From Streptomyces showdoensis (GTDB lineage: Bacteria; Actinomycetota; Actinomycetes; Streptomycetales; Streptomycetaceae), in the NCBI RefSeq assembly GCF_039535475.1, contig NZ_BAAAXG010000026.1, positions 930,001 through 994,000 on the forward strand: 64,000 nt of DNA. Reading direction: 5' to 3'. The notes under the pieces are model-generated. The model saw only the letters and a program-made list of their open reading frames with translations. It ran no database searches and had not been told where the DNA came from. Each line of letters opens with the position of its first letter. Position 1 is the stretch's first letter. This document shows, in pieces, positions 27,660 through 35,423 of the stretch. The position numbers were made by a program, and so were the translations under genes.

Positions 27660-27695
27660 AACTGTCTCCAGGTCGGGGAGGGTTGGGGTGCGTTC

Positions 27696-27731
27696 GGTTA
27701 CGGGAATGAGGGTCGGTTCCCTCTTGTAACC
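27696..27731. promoter_or_regulatory. Candidate operator in the divergent MFS/HxlR promoter
   Basis: GGTTAC at 27696-27701 and GTAACC at 27726-27731 form an inverted repeat that encloses a second, inner pair (GAGGG and CCCTC). The nested dyad lies between the MFS and HxlR starts and is the likeliest regulator site. Confidence 0.6.
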
Positions 27732-27760
27732 ATCTGCATCCTGCGGGAGCATCGGGTGCC

Positions 27761-28201
27761 ATGGAAGAAGGCACTTCGAAGTCACCGAGTCACTGCGCGG
27801 ATACCGACCACGCCGCGGGCGCCGCGGACACCGACCCCTTCCAGTGGGACACCCGCGAGGACTGCGAGGTGCGGCAGATCCTGGACCGGGTGGCGGACAA
27901 GTGGTCGCTGCTCGTCATCGCCCTGCTCGACCGGCGCAAGCTCCGCTTCACCGAGCTGCGCCGCGAGATCGACGGCGTCAGCCAGCGCATGCTGACCGTG
28001 ACCCTGCGCCAGCTGGAGCGGGACGGCCTGGTGAAGCGGACCGTGTACCCGGTGGTGCCGCCGCGCGTGGAGTACGAACTCACCCCGCTGGGCGGCACCT
28101 TGCACACGACGATCCGCACCCTGGTGACCTGGACGGAGGAGCACCAGAACGAGATCGCGGCGGCACGCGAGGCGTACGACGCGCGGGAAGCGGCCGTCTG
28201 A
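27761..28201 (+). CDS. HxlR-family transcriptional regulator
   Basis: This 146-aa winged-helix protein has the HxlR core: Cys in [57 protein letters not shown] and YELTPLGG. An extra 25-residue N-terminal stretch precedes the core. It is transcribed away from the MFS exporter, which it probably represses. Confidence 0.92.
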   Translation: MEEGTSKSPSHCADTDHAAGAADTDPFQWDTREDCEVRQILDRVADKWSLLVIALLDRRKLRFTELRREIDGVSQRMLTVTLRQLERDGLVKRTVYPVVPPRVEYELTPLGGTLHTTIRTLVTWTEEHQNEIAAAREAYDAREAAV

Positions 28202-28202
28202 G

Positions 28203-28330
28203 CCGCGCGGGGCCCGGACCTGGCCGGGCCGGGCCGGTCCCGGGCCGGATCCGCCCCGGACCCGGACCTGGCCGGACCCAGGACCTGGCCGGCCCCGGAC
28301 CTGGCCGGCCCCGACCCCGGCCTCCGACGG
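28203..28330. repeat. Short GGACCTGGCCGG repeats downstream of the HxlR gene
   Basis: At least five imperfect copies of GGACCTGGCCGG or CCGGACC-type units fill the gap before the VOC gene. They can pair into GC-rich hairpins and may act as a terminator. No coding sequence is supported. Confidence 0.6.
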
Positions 28331-28361
28331 TCTGTCAGTCCCTTCCCGTATAAACGGCCCC

Positions 28362-28817
28362 ATGACCACTCCCGTGCACTGGAAGCTCGTCGTCGACTGC
28401 GCCGACCCGCACGCCCAGGCCGCCTTCTGGGCCGCGGCGCTCGGCTACGCGGAGGAGGACCACAGCGGGCTGATCGCCACGCTGCTCGCCGCCGGAGCCG
28501 CCCCGGCCGAGGCCACGCTCACCGTCCGGGGCCGCGCCGCCTGGCGCGACCTGGCCGCCGTCCGGCACCCCGAGGACCCGCACGACCCGGCCTCCGACAC
28601 CGGCCTCGGCCGCCGCATCCTCTTCCAGCGCGTCCCGGAGGCGAAGACCGTCAAGAACCGCCTCCACATCGACCTGCACCCCCGGACGGACAGCCGGGAA
28701 GCGGAGGTCGCGCGGCTGACCTCCCTCGGCGCCTCGACCCTGCGGGAAGTGGCGCAACCCGGCGGCAGTTGGGTCGTGATGTCGGACCCGGAAGGCAACG
28801 AGTTCTGCGTACATTGA
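28362..28817 (+). CDS. VOC (glyoxalase/bleomycin-resistance fold) family protein
   Basis: This 151-aa protein has the paired beta-alpha-beta-beta-beta layout of VOC proteins: WKLVVDCADPHAQAAFWAAA at the start, NRLHIDLHP in the middle and VMSDPEGNEFCVH at the end, which would give His and Glu metal ligands. The likely role is binding or turnover of a small hydrophobic compound. A TATAAA lies seven bases before the ATG and no ribosome site is visible, so the mRNA may be leaderless. It is followed 4 bp later by the DapB-like gene. Confidence 0.88.
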   Translation: MTTPVHWKLVVDCADPHAQAAFWAAALGYAEEDHSGLIATLLAAGAAPAEATLTVRGRAAWRDLAAVRHPEDPHDPASDTGLGRRILFQRVPEAKTVKNRLHIDLHPRTDSREAEVARLTSLGASTLREVAQPGGSWVVMSDPEGNEFCVH

Positions 28818-28821
28818 CCGC

Positions 28822-29628
28822 ATGATCCGAGTCTGCTTCGCCGGAGTCACCGGCTGGACCGCCCCGCCGATCCTCGCGGGCATCGCCCACGCCGCCGACC
28901 TGGAGCTGGTCTCCGGGGTCTCCCGGTCGGCGGCCGGGCGCCCGCTGACCGAGGTGGCCGGGGTCCGCTCCGACGGCATCGTGCACGGCTCGGTCGCCGA
29001 AGCCCTCGCGGCGACGCCCGCGGACGTGCTGATCGACTACACGAGCGCCGCCGCCGTCCGGGAGAACGTCTGGGCGGCGGTCGAGGCGGGCGTCCACGTG
29101 GTCGTCGGCTCCAGCGGTCTCAGCGCCGAGGACTACGCCGAACTCGACGCCCTGGCCCGGGCGCGGGGCGTCGGGGTGATCGCGGCGGGCAACTTCTCCG
29201 TGATGGCGGCGGTCCTCGCCCGCGCCGCCGAGCTCGCGGCGGAGCACCTGGACCACTGGGAGATCATCGACTACGCGAGCGCCGCCAAGCCGGACGTGCC
29301 GAGCGGCACCGCCCGCGAGCTCGCCGAGTCCCTGGGCGGCATCCGCACCCCCGAACAGGGCGTTCCGCTCGCCGAGTTGCACGGACCGGCGGAGGCCAGG
29401 GGCGCCGACGTGGCGGGCAGCAGGGTGCACTCGGTGCGGCTGCCCAGCTTCGTCGTCAGCACGGAGGTCGTCTTCGGCGGCGACGGCGAACGCCTCACCC
29501 TCCGCCACGACGCGGGCCCGACCCCCGACCCGTACACGGCGGGCACGCTGCTCGCCGTGCGGCGGGTGGGCGAGGCGGTGGGCGTGCGGCGGGGGCTGGG
29601 CTCGGTGCTCTTCGACGCGAAGGGGTAG
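28822..29628 (+). CDS. Dihydrodipicolinate-reductase-like protein lacking the catalytic His pair
   Basis: This 268-aa protein has a DapB fold: N-terminal Rossmann (MIRVCFAGVTGWTAPP), IDYTSAAAVRENV, VVVGSSGL, GNFSVMAAV and the C-terminal motif KPDVPSGTA. In true DapB the active loop is HHRHK before DAPSGTA. Here it reads YASAAK, so K156 is kept but both catalytic His are replaced (A152, S153), and the Gly-rich NAD(P) loop is altered. It may reduce a different substrate. Housekeeping lysine synthesis is unlikely to depend on it. Confidence 0.8.
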   Translation: MIRVCFAGVTGWTAPPILAGIAHAADLELVSGVSRSAAGRPLTEVAGVRSDGIVHGSVAEALAATPADVLIDYTSAAAVRENVWAAVEAGVHVVVGSSGLSAEDYAELDALARARGVGVIAAGNFSVMAAVLARAAELAAEHLDHWEIIDYASAAKPDVPSGTARELAESLGGIRTPEQGVPLAELHGPAEARGADVAGSRVHSVRLPSFVVSTEVVFGGDGERLTLRHDAGPTPDPYTAGTLLAVRRVGEAVGVRRGLGSVLFDAKG

Positions 29629-29641
29629 CCGGAAGGCACGG

Positions 29642-30154
29642 CTAGGAGTGCCGGGCCCCGGCGCCCTCGACGTTGGCGATCATCGTGCGCAGCACCTTGA
29701 GCGCGGCCACGTACTCCTCGTCGCCGATCCCCTCGTGGACGACCGCGCGCAGCTCGGTGACGAGCGCGCGCAGCCGCAGCCGGGCGGCCTCGCCCTCGTC
29801 GGTGAGGTGGAGCCGCTGATCGGCGTCCGTACGCAGCCACCCGCGGTGGACCAACTGGTCGACGACCCGGCCGATCTCGTCCGGCCCGTCCGCGAGGGGG
29901 GTCAGCTGGGCGACCGCGTCCGCGCGGCTCGGCGCCTCGGGACCCCCGTGCACGCGGTTGAGCACCCAGTACTGCGGCTGCGTGACGTCGATCCGGGCCA
30001 TGGCGTCCCGCAGGTGCCGGGTGACGGCCGCGTGGGCGAGCCCGCTCCAGTAGCCGATCGGCTGGCTGGCCAGCGCGGCGTCGGTGGCGGCGGGGTCGGC
30101 GGGGGCCTGGTCGGTGGCGGGGGCGGCGCTGCCGCCTGACGGTTTCATGATCAC
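29642..30154 (-). CDS. MarR-like winged-helix regulator
   Basis: This 170-aa protein has a helical dimerisation region, the HTH SRADAVAQLTPLADGPDEIG and a wing with LVHRGWLRTDADQRLHLTDE, matching the MarR layout. GTG at 30154 has GGAGG seven bases upstream; an ATG six bases later is also possible. It lies 4 bp after the HEAT-repeat gene on the same strand and is convergent with the DapB-like gene. Confidence 0.82.
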   Translation of the reverse strand: MIMKPSGGSAAPATDQAPADPAATDAALASQPIGYWSGLAHAAVTRHLRDAMARIDVTQPQYWVLNRVHGGPEAPSRADAVAQLTPLADGPDEIGRVVDQLVHRGWLRTDADQRLHLTDEGEAARLRLRALVTELRAVVHEGIGDEEYVAALKVLRTMIANVEGAGARHS

Positions 30155-30158
30155 GACG

Positions 30159-31025
30159 CTACCTCCGCTCCAGCCGGAGCGCGTCGCCTACCGAACGGGC
30201 CCCCGGCGGCTCCGGGATCCGCCGGCACTCCGGATCGCGGACCTCCTCCACCGCCGCCCGGACGTCCGCGTGCGGGTCTTCGGCCAGCCCGTCCAGGAGC
30301 TCGGCGACCCCGGGTGTGGTCCAACGGCCGACCGCCCACACCAGGTCTTGCCGCACCCGGGGGTCGGGATGGCCGGCGAGGCGGCTCAACTCGGCGAGCG
30401 GGCCGCGCCGGCGCATCCCGAACCAGTACAGCGCCTCCCGCAGCGCGGCCGGGTCCCCCGGGTCGGCCGCCTCGACCCGGGCGAGCAGCACCCGGACCGG
30501 GGGCGGCGGCCCGTCCAGGGGGTGCGGCAGCCGTTCGCGCAGGCGCCGCGCCCCGTACCCGCCGCGCTCGCGGCACCCGAAACAGGTGCAGGGGCGCCTG
30601 CCGTGCGCGTCCGGCACGTACCGCCAGCCCGCCACCTGCGGCGCGGGGCGGACCCGGTGCACCTCGCGCGGCCGGATCGCCCGGGGCACGAACACCTCCC
30701 ACCCGCGCGGATCCTCCAGCGCCCCGATCCGCCGCACCGCCTCCGCCGCGGGAACGGCGGCCTGGGCGCCCAGCACCCGGTCGCCGTAGCGGCCGACGAA
30801 CACGTCCTGGGCGTCGTCGACGCGCACGTGCACCGCCACCAGCCCGCCCCGCGTGCCGAACCGGGCCAGCTCGCGCAGCCATTGGTGGGTGAGGGTGTAC
30901 GACGGCAGCACCGGGAAGCAGTAGACGCCCCGGGCGCCGCCCTGCCCGTGCGACACCGCCCGGATCCCGGACCGCCGGATGCGCGGCGCGTTCGCCGCCG
31001 AAGTCAGGTGCACGAACATCGCCAT
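30159..31025 (-). CDS. HEAT-repeat protein with N-terminal ADP-ribosyltransferase-like region
   Basis: This 288-aa cytoplasmic protein is in two parts. Residues 1-125 carry a pattern resembling ADP-ribosyltransferase folds: FVHLTSAANAPRIRRSGI (His), RGVYCFPVLPSYTLTHQWL (Tyr) and WEVFVPRAIRPREVHRV (Glu). A Cys-rich stretch follows (CTCFGCRERGG), then HEAT-type helical repeats (LSRLAGHPDPRVRQDLVWAV and LDGLAEDPHADVRAAVEEVR). The enzyme assignment is inference; the HEAT part is clearer. It is probably co-transcribed with the MarR gene. Confidence 0.75.
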   Translation of the reverse strand: MAMFVHLTSAANAPRIRRSGIRAVSHGQGGARGVYCFPVLPSYTLTHQWLRELARFGTRGGLVAVHVRVDDAQDVFVGRYGDRVLGAQAAVPAAEAVRRIGALEDPRGWEVFVPRAIRPREVHRVRPAPQVAGWRYVPDAHGRRPCTCFGCRERGGYGARRLRERLPHPLDGPPPPVRVLLARVEAADPGDPAALREALYWFGMRRRGPLAELSRLAGHPDPRVRQDLVWAVGRWTTPGVAELLDGLAEDPHADVRAAVEEVRDPECRRIPEPPGARSVGDALRLERR

Positions 31026-31035
31026 GCCACGGATG

Positions 31036-31545
31036 CTAGGCGCGCCGCACTTCGAACTGGAAGCAGCCGTACTCCACGGCCCGTACGTGCACGAGGGCGA
31101 CGGCGGGATCGGCGAAGGCCTCCTCGAAGCCCCGGTCGAAGCCCTCGGCGGGGACCTCGGGGATCTCCATCAGCCGCCCGCCGACGATCCGGCCGCGGGC
31201 GTCGTAGCGACGGAGGGTGCGCAGGGCGCCGGGCCGGTCGAAGGGGTACGTCTTGGGGTCGCCGTCGGGCCCCCCGCACTCCTCGGCGTGGATGAACACG
31301 GGCCCCTGCTCGTCGTACGCCCCGGGCGCGGCCCCCGTCTCGGCCGCCCAGCGCCGCAGCGGGGCGTACGCGACGAGCGCGATCGACTCGCCCTCCTGGA
31401 CGCCGCGGAGACAGCAGCGCAGCGGGCTGCCGGCGGCGTCCGCGGTGGCGGCGTAGGGGACGCAGGGGCGGCCGGCGTCGTCGGTGCGGCGGAGCTCGGC
31501 GAGGGCGGCGGGCGGGATGGGGAGTGCGGTGTAGGTGGTTGCCAT
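31036..31545 (-). CDS. DUF1203 family protein
   Basis: This 169-aa soluble protein has the DUF1203 pattern: LRRTDDAGRPCVPY, PLRCCLRGVQEGESIALVAY, GPVFIHAEECGG and LRRYDARGRIVGGRLME. The biochemical role of the family is not known to me. It is 10 bp upstream of, and in the same direction as, the HEAT-repeat gene, so the three minus-strand genes may form an operon. Confidence 0.85.
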   Translation of the reverse strand: MATTYTALPIPPAALAELRRTDDAGRPCVPYAATADAAGSPLRCCLRGVQEGESIALVAYAPLRRWAAETGAAPGAYDEQGPVFIHAEECGGPDGDPKTYPFDRPGALRTLRRYDARGRIVGGRLMEIPEVPAEGFDRGFEEAFADPAVALVHVRAVEYGCFQFEVRRA

Positions 31546-31583
31546 GCGTCCACCCTCACGCGCACCCGACCCCGACGCTGGCG

Positions 31584-31772
31584 CTATTCGGACGCGAAGC
31601 TCACGAACCCGGCCCAGGCGTCCCGCCCGAACCCGAGCCGGGCCCCGTCGGCGTCCTTGGAGTCGCGGACGTGGACGGTGCCGGGGGCGGCGGCGACCTC
31701 GACGCAGTCAGTGCCTTCGCTGTTGCTGCTGTAGCTGCTCTTGAACCAAGCCAGCTCGGACGTGCGGATCAT
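31584..31772 (-). CDS. DUF397 family small protein of a WhiJ-like module
   Basis: This 62-aa protein has the DUF397 signature WFKSSYSSNSEGTDCVEVA, VHVRDSKDADGARLGF and WAGFVSF. Such proteins are partners of XRE/DUF5753 regulators in Streptomyces, where whiJ-type loci influence development. The ATG overlaps the stop of the regulator upstream by four bases. Confidence 0.92.
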   Translation of the reverse strand: MIRTSELAWFKSSYSSNSEGTDCVEVAAAPGTVHVRDSKDADGARLGFGRDAWAGFVSFASE

Positions 31773-32635
31773 GTCTCTCCCAGCACTTGCTCGATGAAAG
31801 CCCGTGACTCCCCAGGGGTGAGAGCCTGAGCCCGGATGATGCCATGGCGCAGCTCCAAGATCCGAAGCCGTTTGGGATCGTGGACCGGACGACCGTTGAA
31901 GATGCCGTCGGAGCGCCCCACCGCCGTGCCGTCACCGAACTTCAGCAGTTCGATCAACCCTCCCGACCCTGGGTGGTCAGCGCGATCGGTCGGCATCACC
32001 TGGATCTCGACGTTGGGCAGCTCACCCACCTCCAGGAGTCGTTCGAGCTGACGACGCAGGACCATTCTCCCTCCGATGGGCCGCCGCAGAGTCACCTCTT
32101 CCTGGACGAAGCTGAACTCAGGGCCCGGGTCCTTCTCCAGAACCGCCCGGCGCGCCGTCCTCGCTTTGACGAGCCGCTCCAGCTCCTCCGGCCCGTACGC
32201 CGGTCGCCTCGTCCGGAGCAGCGCCCACGTGAACTCCTCGGTCTGCAGTAGCCCGTGGATGCTGTAGTTGAAGTACATCGAGAATTCGACCGCCTTCGCC
32301 TCCAGCTTCGCGAGGTTTCGCACCTCCTTGGGATAGCGCACCTCCTCCACGTCCTTCTTCATCGCCGAGATGAGCCCGCCCGCACCCAGCACCTCGTCCG
32401 ACCTGTCCAGGAACTCGGGACGCGGAATGCGCACCCCGCGCTCGACCTTGCGCACCAGGTCCTCGCCGTAGCCGATCCGGTCCCCCAGCTCGACCGGCCG
32501 CAACCCCTTCGACTCCCGCCACAACCGGACCTGCCGGCCGACCGTGGCGATGACGGCCGCGCCCGACTCGTCACCCGGCTCGACCTCCCAGCCGGCGTCC
32601 TCGGTCTCCGCACCGTCCACATCGTTCACGCTCAT
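31769..32635 (-). CDS. XRE-family regulator with DUF5753 domain (WhiJ-like)
   Basis: This 288-aa regulator has an HTH at about residues 28-85 (LWRESKGLRPVELGDRIGY) and a DUF5753 domain (MYFNYSIHGLLQTEEFTWAL, RRPIGGRMVLRRQLERLLE and FIEQVLGE). ATG at 32635 follows AAGGAGG nine bases upstream. With the DUF397 gene downstream and the divergent anti-sigma-like ATPase it makes the standard three-gene WhiJ-type module. The phased GGACAG repeats in the shared promoter are the likely operator. Confidence 0.92.
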   Translation of the reverse strand: MSVNDVDGAETEDAGWEVEPGDESGAAVIATVGRQVRLWRESKGLRPVELGDRIGYGEDLVRKVERGVRIPRPEFLDRSDEVLGAGGLISAMKKDVEEVRYPKEVRNLAKLEAKAVEFSMYFNYSIHGLLQTEEFTWALLRTRRPAYGPEELERLVKARTARRAVLEKDPGPEFSFVQEEVTLRRPIGGRMVLRRQLERLLEVGELPNVEIQVMPTDRADHPGSGGLIELLKFGDGTAVGRSDGIFNGRPVHDPKRLRILELRHGIIRAQALTPGESRAFIEQVLGET

Positions 32636-32680
32636 GCGCGCCCACCTCCTTCGGCCCCGCCCTACCCCCCGGGTGGCCCG

Positions 32681-32717
32681 GGACAGTCAGGACAGGACCG
32701 GACAGTCGCGGGACAGT
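32681..32717. promoter_or_regulatory. Four GGACAG direct repeats spaced about one helical turn
   Basis: GGACAG occurs at 32681, 32690, 32700 and 32711, so copies are 9-11 bp apart on the same face of the helix. They lie between the XRE regulator and the divergent ATPase gene, which fits cooperative binding by the XRE protein. Confidence 0.6.
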
Positions 32718-32777
32718 AACCGTACGTAAGGGCATGTTCGATGGGCAGCGTAAGCAGCCACCGCCACGCTGGGTGAC

Positions 32778-33197
32778 ATGAATCAGGAACCCACCCAACT
32801 CTTGGCGTCCGTACGCCAATTCGGAATCCAGCTCTCCGCGACCCGCCGCGGCGCCCGCCTGGCCAGGCTCCTGGCCGTGGAGCAGCTGCGTTCCTGGGAG
32901 CTGGCGTACGTGGCGGAGCCGGCGGCGCAGATCGTCGCGGAACTCGCCGCGAACGCGGTGACGCACGGCCACGTGGCGGGCCGGGACTTCCACCTCGCGC
33001 TGTTCGCGTCGGGGGACGCGCTGCGGATCGAGGTCACGGACACGCGGGGTGACCGCCTCCCCCGGCTCGGGCGGCCGGGCGAGGCCGAGTCGGGGCGCGG
33101 GCTGCTCATCGTGGAGGGGCTGGCGGCGCGCGGCTGGGGCGTGCGGCTCGGGCCCGTGCCCCGGAAGACGGTGTGGGCGGAACTGGCCCTGAAATGA
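32778..33197 (+). CDS. RsbW/SpoIIAB-like ATP-binding protein (GHKL anti-sigma type)
   Basis: This 139-aa single-domain GHKL ATPase has the N-box IVAELAANAVTHGH, the G1 region IEVTDTRGDRLP and the G2 stretch ESGRGLLIVEGLAARGWGVR. Streptomyces has many such proteins next to XRE/DUF397 pairs; a few are sigma-factor antagonists. It is transcribed away from the XRE regulator and ends at a strong hairpin. Confidence 0.88.
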   Translation: MNQEPTQLLASVRQFGIQLSATRRGARLARLLAVEQLRSWELAYVAEPAAQIVAELAANAVTHGHVAGRDFHLALFASGDALRIEVTDTRGDRLPRLGRPGEAESGRGLLIVEGLAARGWGVRLGPVPRKTVWAELALK

Positions 33198-33198
33198 C

Positions 33199-33235
33199 GG
33201 GCCCGCGTCGCGGACGTTCGCGACGCGGAGGCCCG
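33199..33235 (+). terminator. Strong hairpin after the GHKL ATPase gene
   Basis: A perfect 10-bp stem CCGCGTCGCG/CGCGACGCGG (33203-33212 and 33219-33228) has a 6-base loop and is extended by GGGC and GCCC across a 2-base bulge. No T-run follows, as is usual in this genus. Confidence 0.8.
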
Positions 33236-33456
33236 CGCCGTAAAGGCTTTAAAGCCCGGGGGAAATCCCCCTCCCAACCCCTCCAGCCTCCCCCGGCCGC
33301 CCATCACCCGGACGGGTGACTTCGACCAACTGGGCTGGATTTGGCGCGGGTTGCGTGGCATATGCTCTCGCTCACCACCCGACACATACGTCGGCCCCCG
33401 GCCGGGACTGGCATCCCGATCGAGGGCCTGACCACCGAGGAAGAAGCACCTTCCCG

Positions 33457-34359
33457 ATGGATACACAGAAGACTAGCGCGCGCCCGTCCGCTGCCGGGCT
33501 CGTACACGTCAATGTCCGCCACACGACCCGGTACACGGTCGTCGGCAACCACCTCGCCCAGCACCGCGGGCTCTCGTTCACCGCGAAGGGGCTGGCCCTC
33601 TACCTCCAGTCGCTGCCCGCCGGTGCCGCCGTGGGCGTCAAGGCCCTCGCCGCGCAGCACCCGGAGAGCGAGCTGCGCGTCGCGGCGGCGATGCGGGAGC
33701 TGGAGAAGCACGGGTACGTGAAGCGGACCAGGGAGCGCCTGCCGAGCGGACGCTTCCTGCCGCGCACCATCTCGTACAACCGGCCGGGGGCTGAGCCCGA
33801 GCCCGTACGCGCGACGCGGAAGCCGGCGGCGCCGACGCCGGTACGGGAAGGGCGACGCGAGACGCCACCGCCGCCGCAGCTCCCACCGCCCCCGCCACCC
33901 CCGTCCGCCCCGCCGTCCCCACCCGTCGCGCCGCTCGCGGAGCGCGACCTGCCTGCCGCCGCACTCCTGGCCGAACTCCGCGTCCGCGATCCCCGGCTGC
34001 TACTCGGGGTGCGGGACATCGAACGCCTGGCTCCGGGGGTGACGGCGTGGCTGGAACGGGGAGCCCGTCCCGACGCGGTGAGCCGCACGCTCGCGGCGGG
34101 GCTGCCGGAGGACCTGGCCCACCCGGCCGGGCTGCTGGCCCACCGCCTCGCGGCGCAGCTGCCGCCGCCGACGGCCGTGGTCTCCCCGACGGCCGCGGTC
34201 TCCCCGACGGCCGTCGTCTCCCCGACCGGCCGGATGACGCTCACGTCACCCCGCTCGCCGTTCGCGGAATGCGAGGACTGCGGCCGCCCGTTCCGGGGCG
34301 CCCCGGCACCGGACGGCCTGTGCGCCGACTGCCGCGACACCGACACCGAGGCCGCCTAG
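33457..34359 (+). CDS. HTH-domain protein with Pro-rich linker and C-terminal CxxC pairs
   Basis: This 300-aa protein has an N-terminal winged-helix-like domain (GLALYLQSLPAGAAVGVKAL, VAAAMRELEKHGYVKRTRE), a linker of consecutive prolines, a second helical domain (about residues 170-245), three copies of TAVVSPT-type sequence, and a tail with ECEDC and LCADC that may bind zinc. It resembles replication or plasmid-type HTH proteins common in Streptomyces; function unknown. ATG at 33457 lacks a close ribosome site. Confidence 0.75.
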   Translation: MDTQKTSARPSAAGLVHVNVRHTTRYTVVGNHLAQHRGLSFTAKGLALYLQSLPAGAAVGVKALAAQHPESELRVAAAMRELEKHGYVKRTRERLPSGRFLPRTISYNRPGAEPEPVRATRKPAAPTPVREGRRETPPPPQLPPPPPPPSAPPSPPVAPLAERDLPAAALLAELRVRDPRLLLGVRDIERLAPGVTAWLERGARPDAVSRTLAAGLPEDLAHPAGLLAHRLAAQLPPPTAVVSPTAAVSPTAVVSPTGRMTLTSPRSPFAECEDCGRPFRGAPAPDGLCADCRDTDTEAA

Positions 34360-34574
34360 CTAGCCGCCCCCTCGGGAACTGTCACGCCTCTTTTCGGGCT
34401 TTTGGGGCCTCCGGCACCTTGATGCCGTTTCGCGGCGAAGCGGGGTGAAAATCAGTCATAGTCACGCGATGTCATGCCGTTCTGTGAGCGAACTGCGTAG
34501 TTTCTGGGCTCGGTTCGGGACGTCCCGTGACGCCCGGCCGCAGAGTTCGCCCACTGGAACCGGAGGGGAATCGC

Positions 34575-34874
34575 ATGGCTGACATCGACCTCGGCGTGGC
34601 ATCCGACTGGGACGAGGGGGACACCCACGGCCGCATCAGGCTGCGGGACAACCAGGTCTACCCGGGCTCACCGAAGAAGGACGTGCTCATCAGCTCCCCG
34701 GTGAGCATCGAGCTGTCCGTGAACACGAACCACTCCTCCTCGCAGGAGGCGGACAAGATCTACTTCACGACGTACCACGGCTCGACGAAGAAGATCATCG
34801 CGGTGCTCGACTCCGACGGCAACCTGCGCATCGCCGGCCGCCTGATCACCGAGCAGAAGGACCTCGGCTACTAG
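34575..34874 (+). CDS. Small acidic hypothetical protein
   Basis: This 99-aa soluble protein starts MADIDLGVASDWDEGDTHGR behind a good GGAGGGG site. It is predicted mostly beta, with Ser/Thr and Lys patches (SVNTNHSSSQEADKIYFTTY) and an ending ITEQKDLGY. There is no signal peptide or membrane segment. I do not recognise the family. It has its own 215-bp upstream region and is followed by transposase debris. Confidence 0.75.
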   Translation: MADIDLGVASDWDEGDTHGRIRLRDNQVYPGSPKKDVLISSPVSIELSVNTNHSSSQEADKIYFTTYHGSTKKIIAVLDSDGNLRIAGRLITEQKDLGY

Positions 34875-34900
34875 GCGGCACCTTCACATGATCACGACCG

Positions 34901-35272
34901 GTGGATCACGGGGTCGTGGTACGCCGTCATGAACTGTTCGAAGCCGACCGGGAGTTCGTCCGGCCGCTGGTGCCCGAGTCGTCGCGGGGACGCAAGCGGC
35001 CGGACGGCCTCCGGCCCGCGTCCGGCCCGCGTCAGGCCCGCGGCCGGTCCGCGTCCGGTCCGCGTCCGGTCCGATCACGTCCTGGGCGACAAGGGCTGCG
35101 GCCCGAAGGCGATCCGCGCCCGGCTCCGCCGGCGGAGCATCGCCCCCACGATTCCGGAGCGGACCCCCAGTCCTGGGAAGCCGCCGTCGCACGCGCCTCG
35201 ATCCTGATGCGCGCGTGGCATGCGACGACAGAACCTGTGGACCTCCGCACCTCGAACGCGATCGAGCGGTGA
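34901..35272 (+). pseudogene. Decayed IS5-family-type transposase
   Basis: Three fragments of one transposase remain. The N-terminal piece RHELFEADREFVRPLVPESS and the C-terminal piece SWEAAVARASILMRAWHATT share one frame, while the middle piece VLGDKGCGPKAIRARLRRRS and APTIPER lies in another. Most of the catalytic core is deleted and replaced by GGCCCGCGTCCGG-type repeats (about 35007-35075). No terminal inverted repeats were found. It is not functional, but it marks past mobile DNA next to the fused protease gene. Confidence 0.75.
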
Positions 35273-35423
35273 TCGACACATTTCCGATGTGAGGCTGAAG
35301 TCTTCGGCGGCGAGCCTTGCCCAGCAGCGGCGCAGGGGGAACCGCCTCCTGCCGGCCGCCTGGGCCGGCTCGCCTCCAGGACAGCCGAAGCCGCCGTCTC
35401 CCATCGAAGAGGTGCAGATCATC

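Noticed and set aside
28822..29628. Functional dapB (lysine biosynthesis)
   Set aside because: Both catalytic His residues are replaced and the NAD(P) loop is altered, so the gene symbol was withheld.
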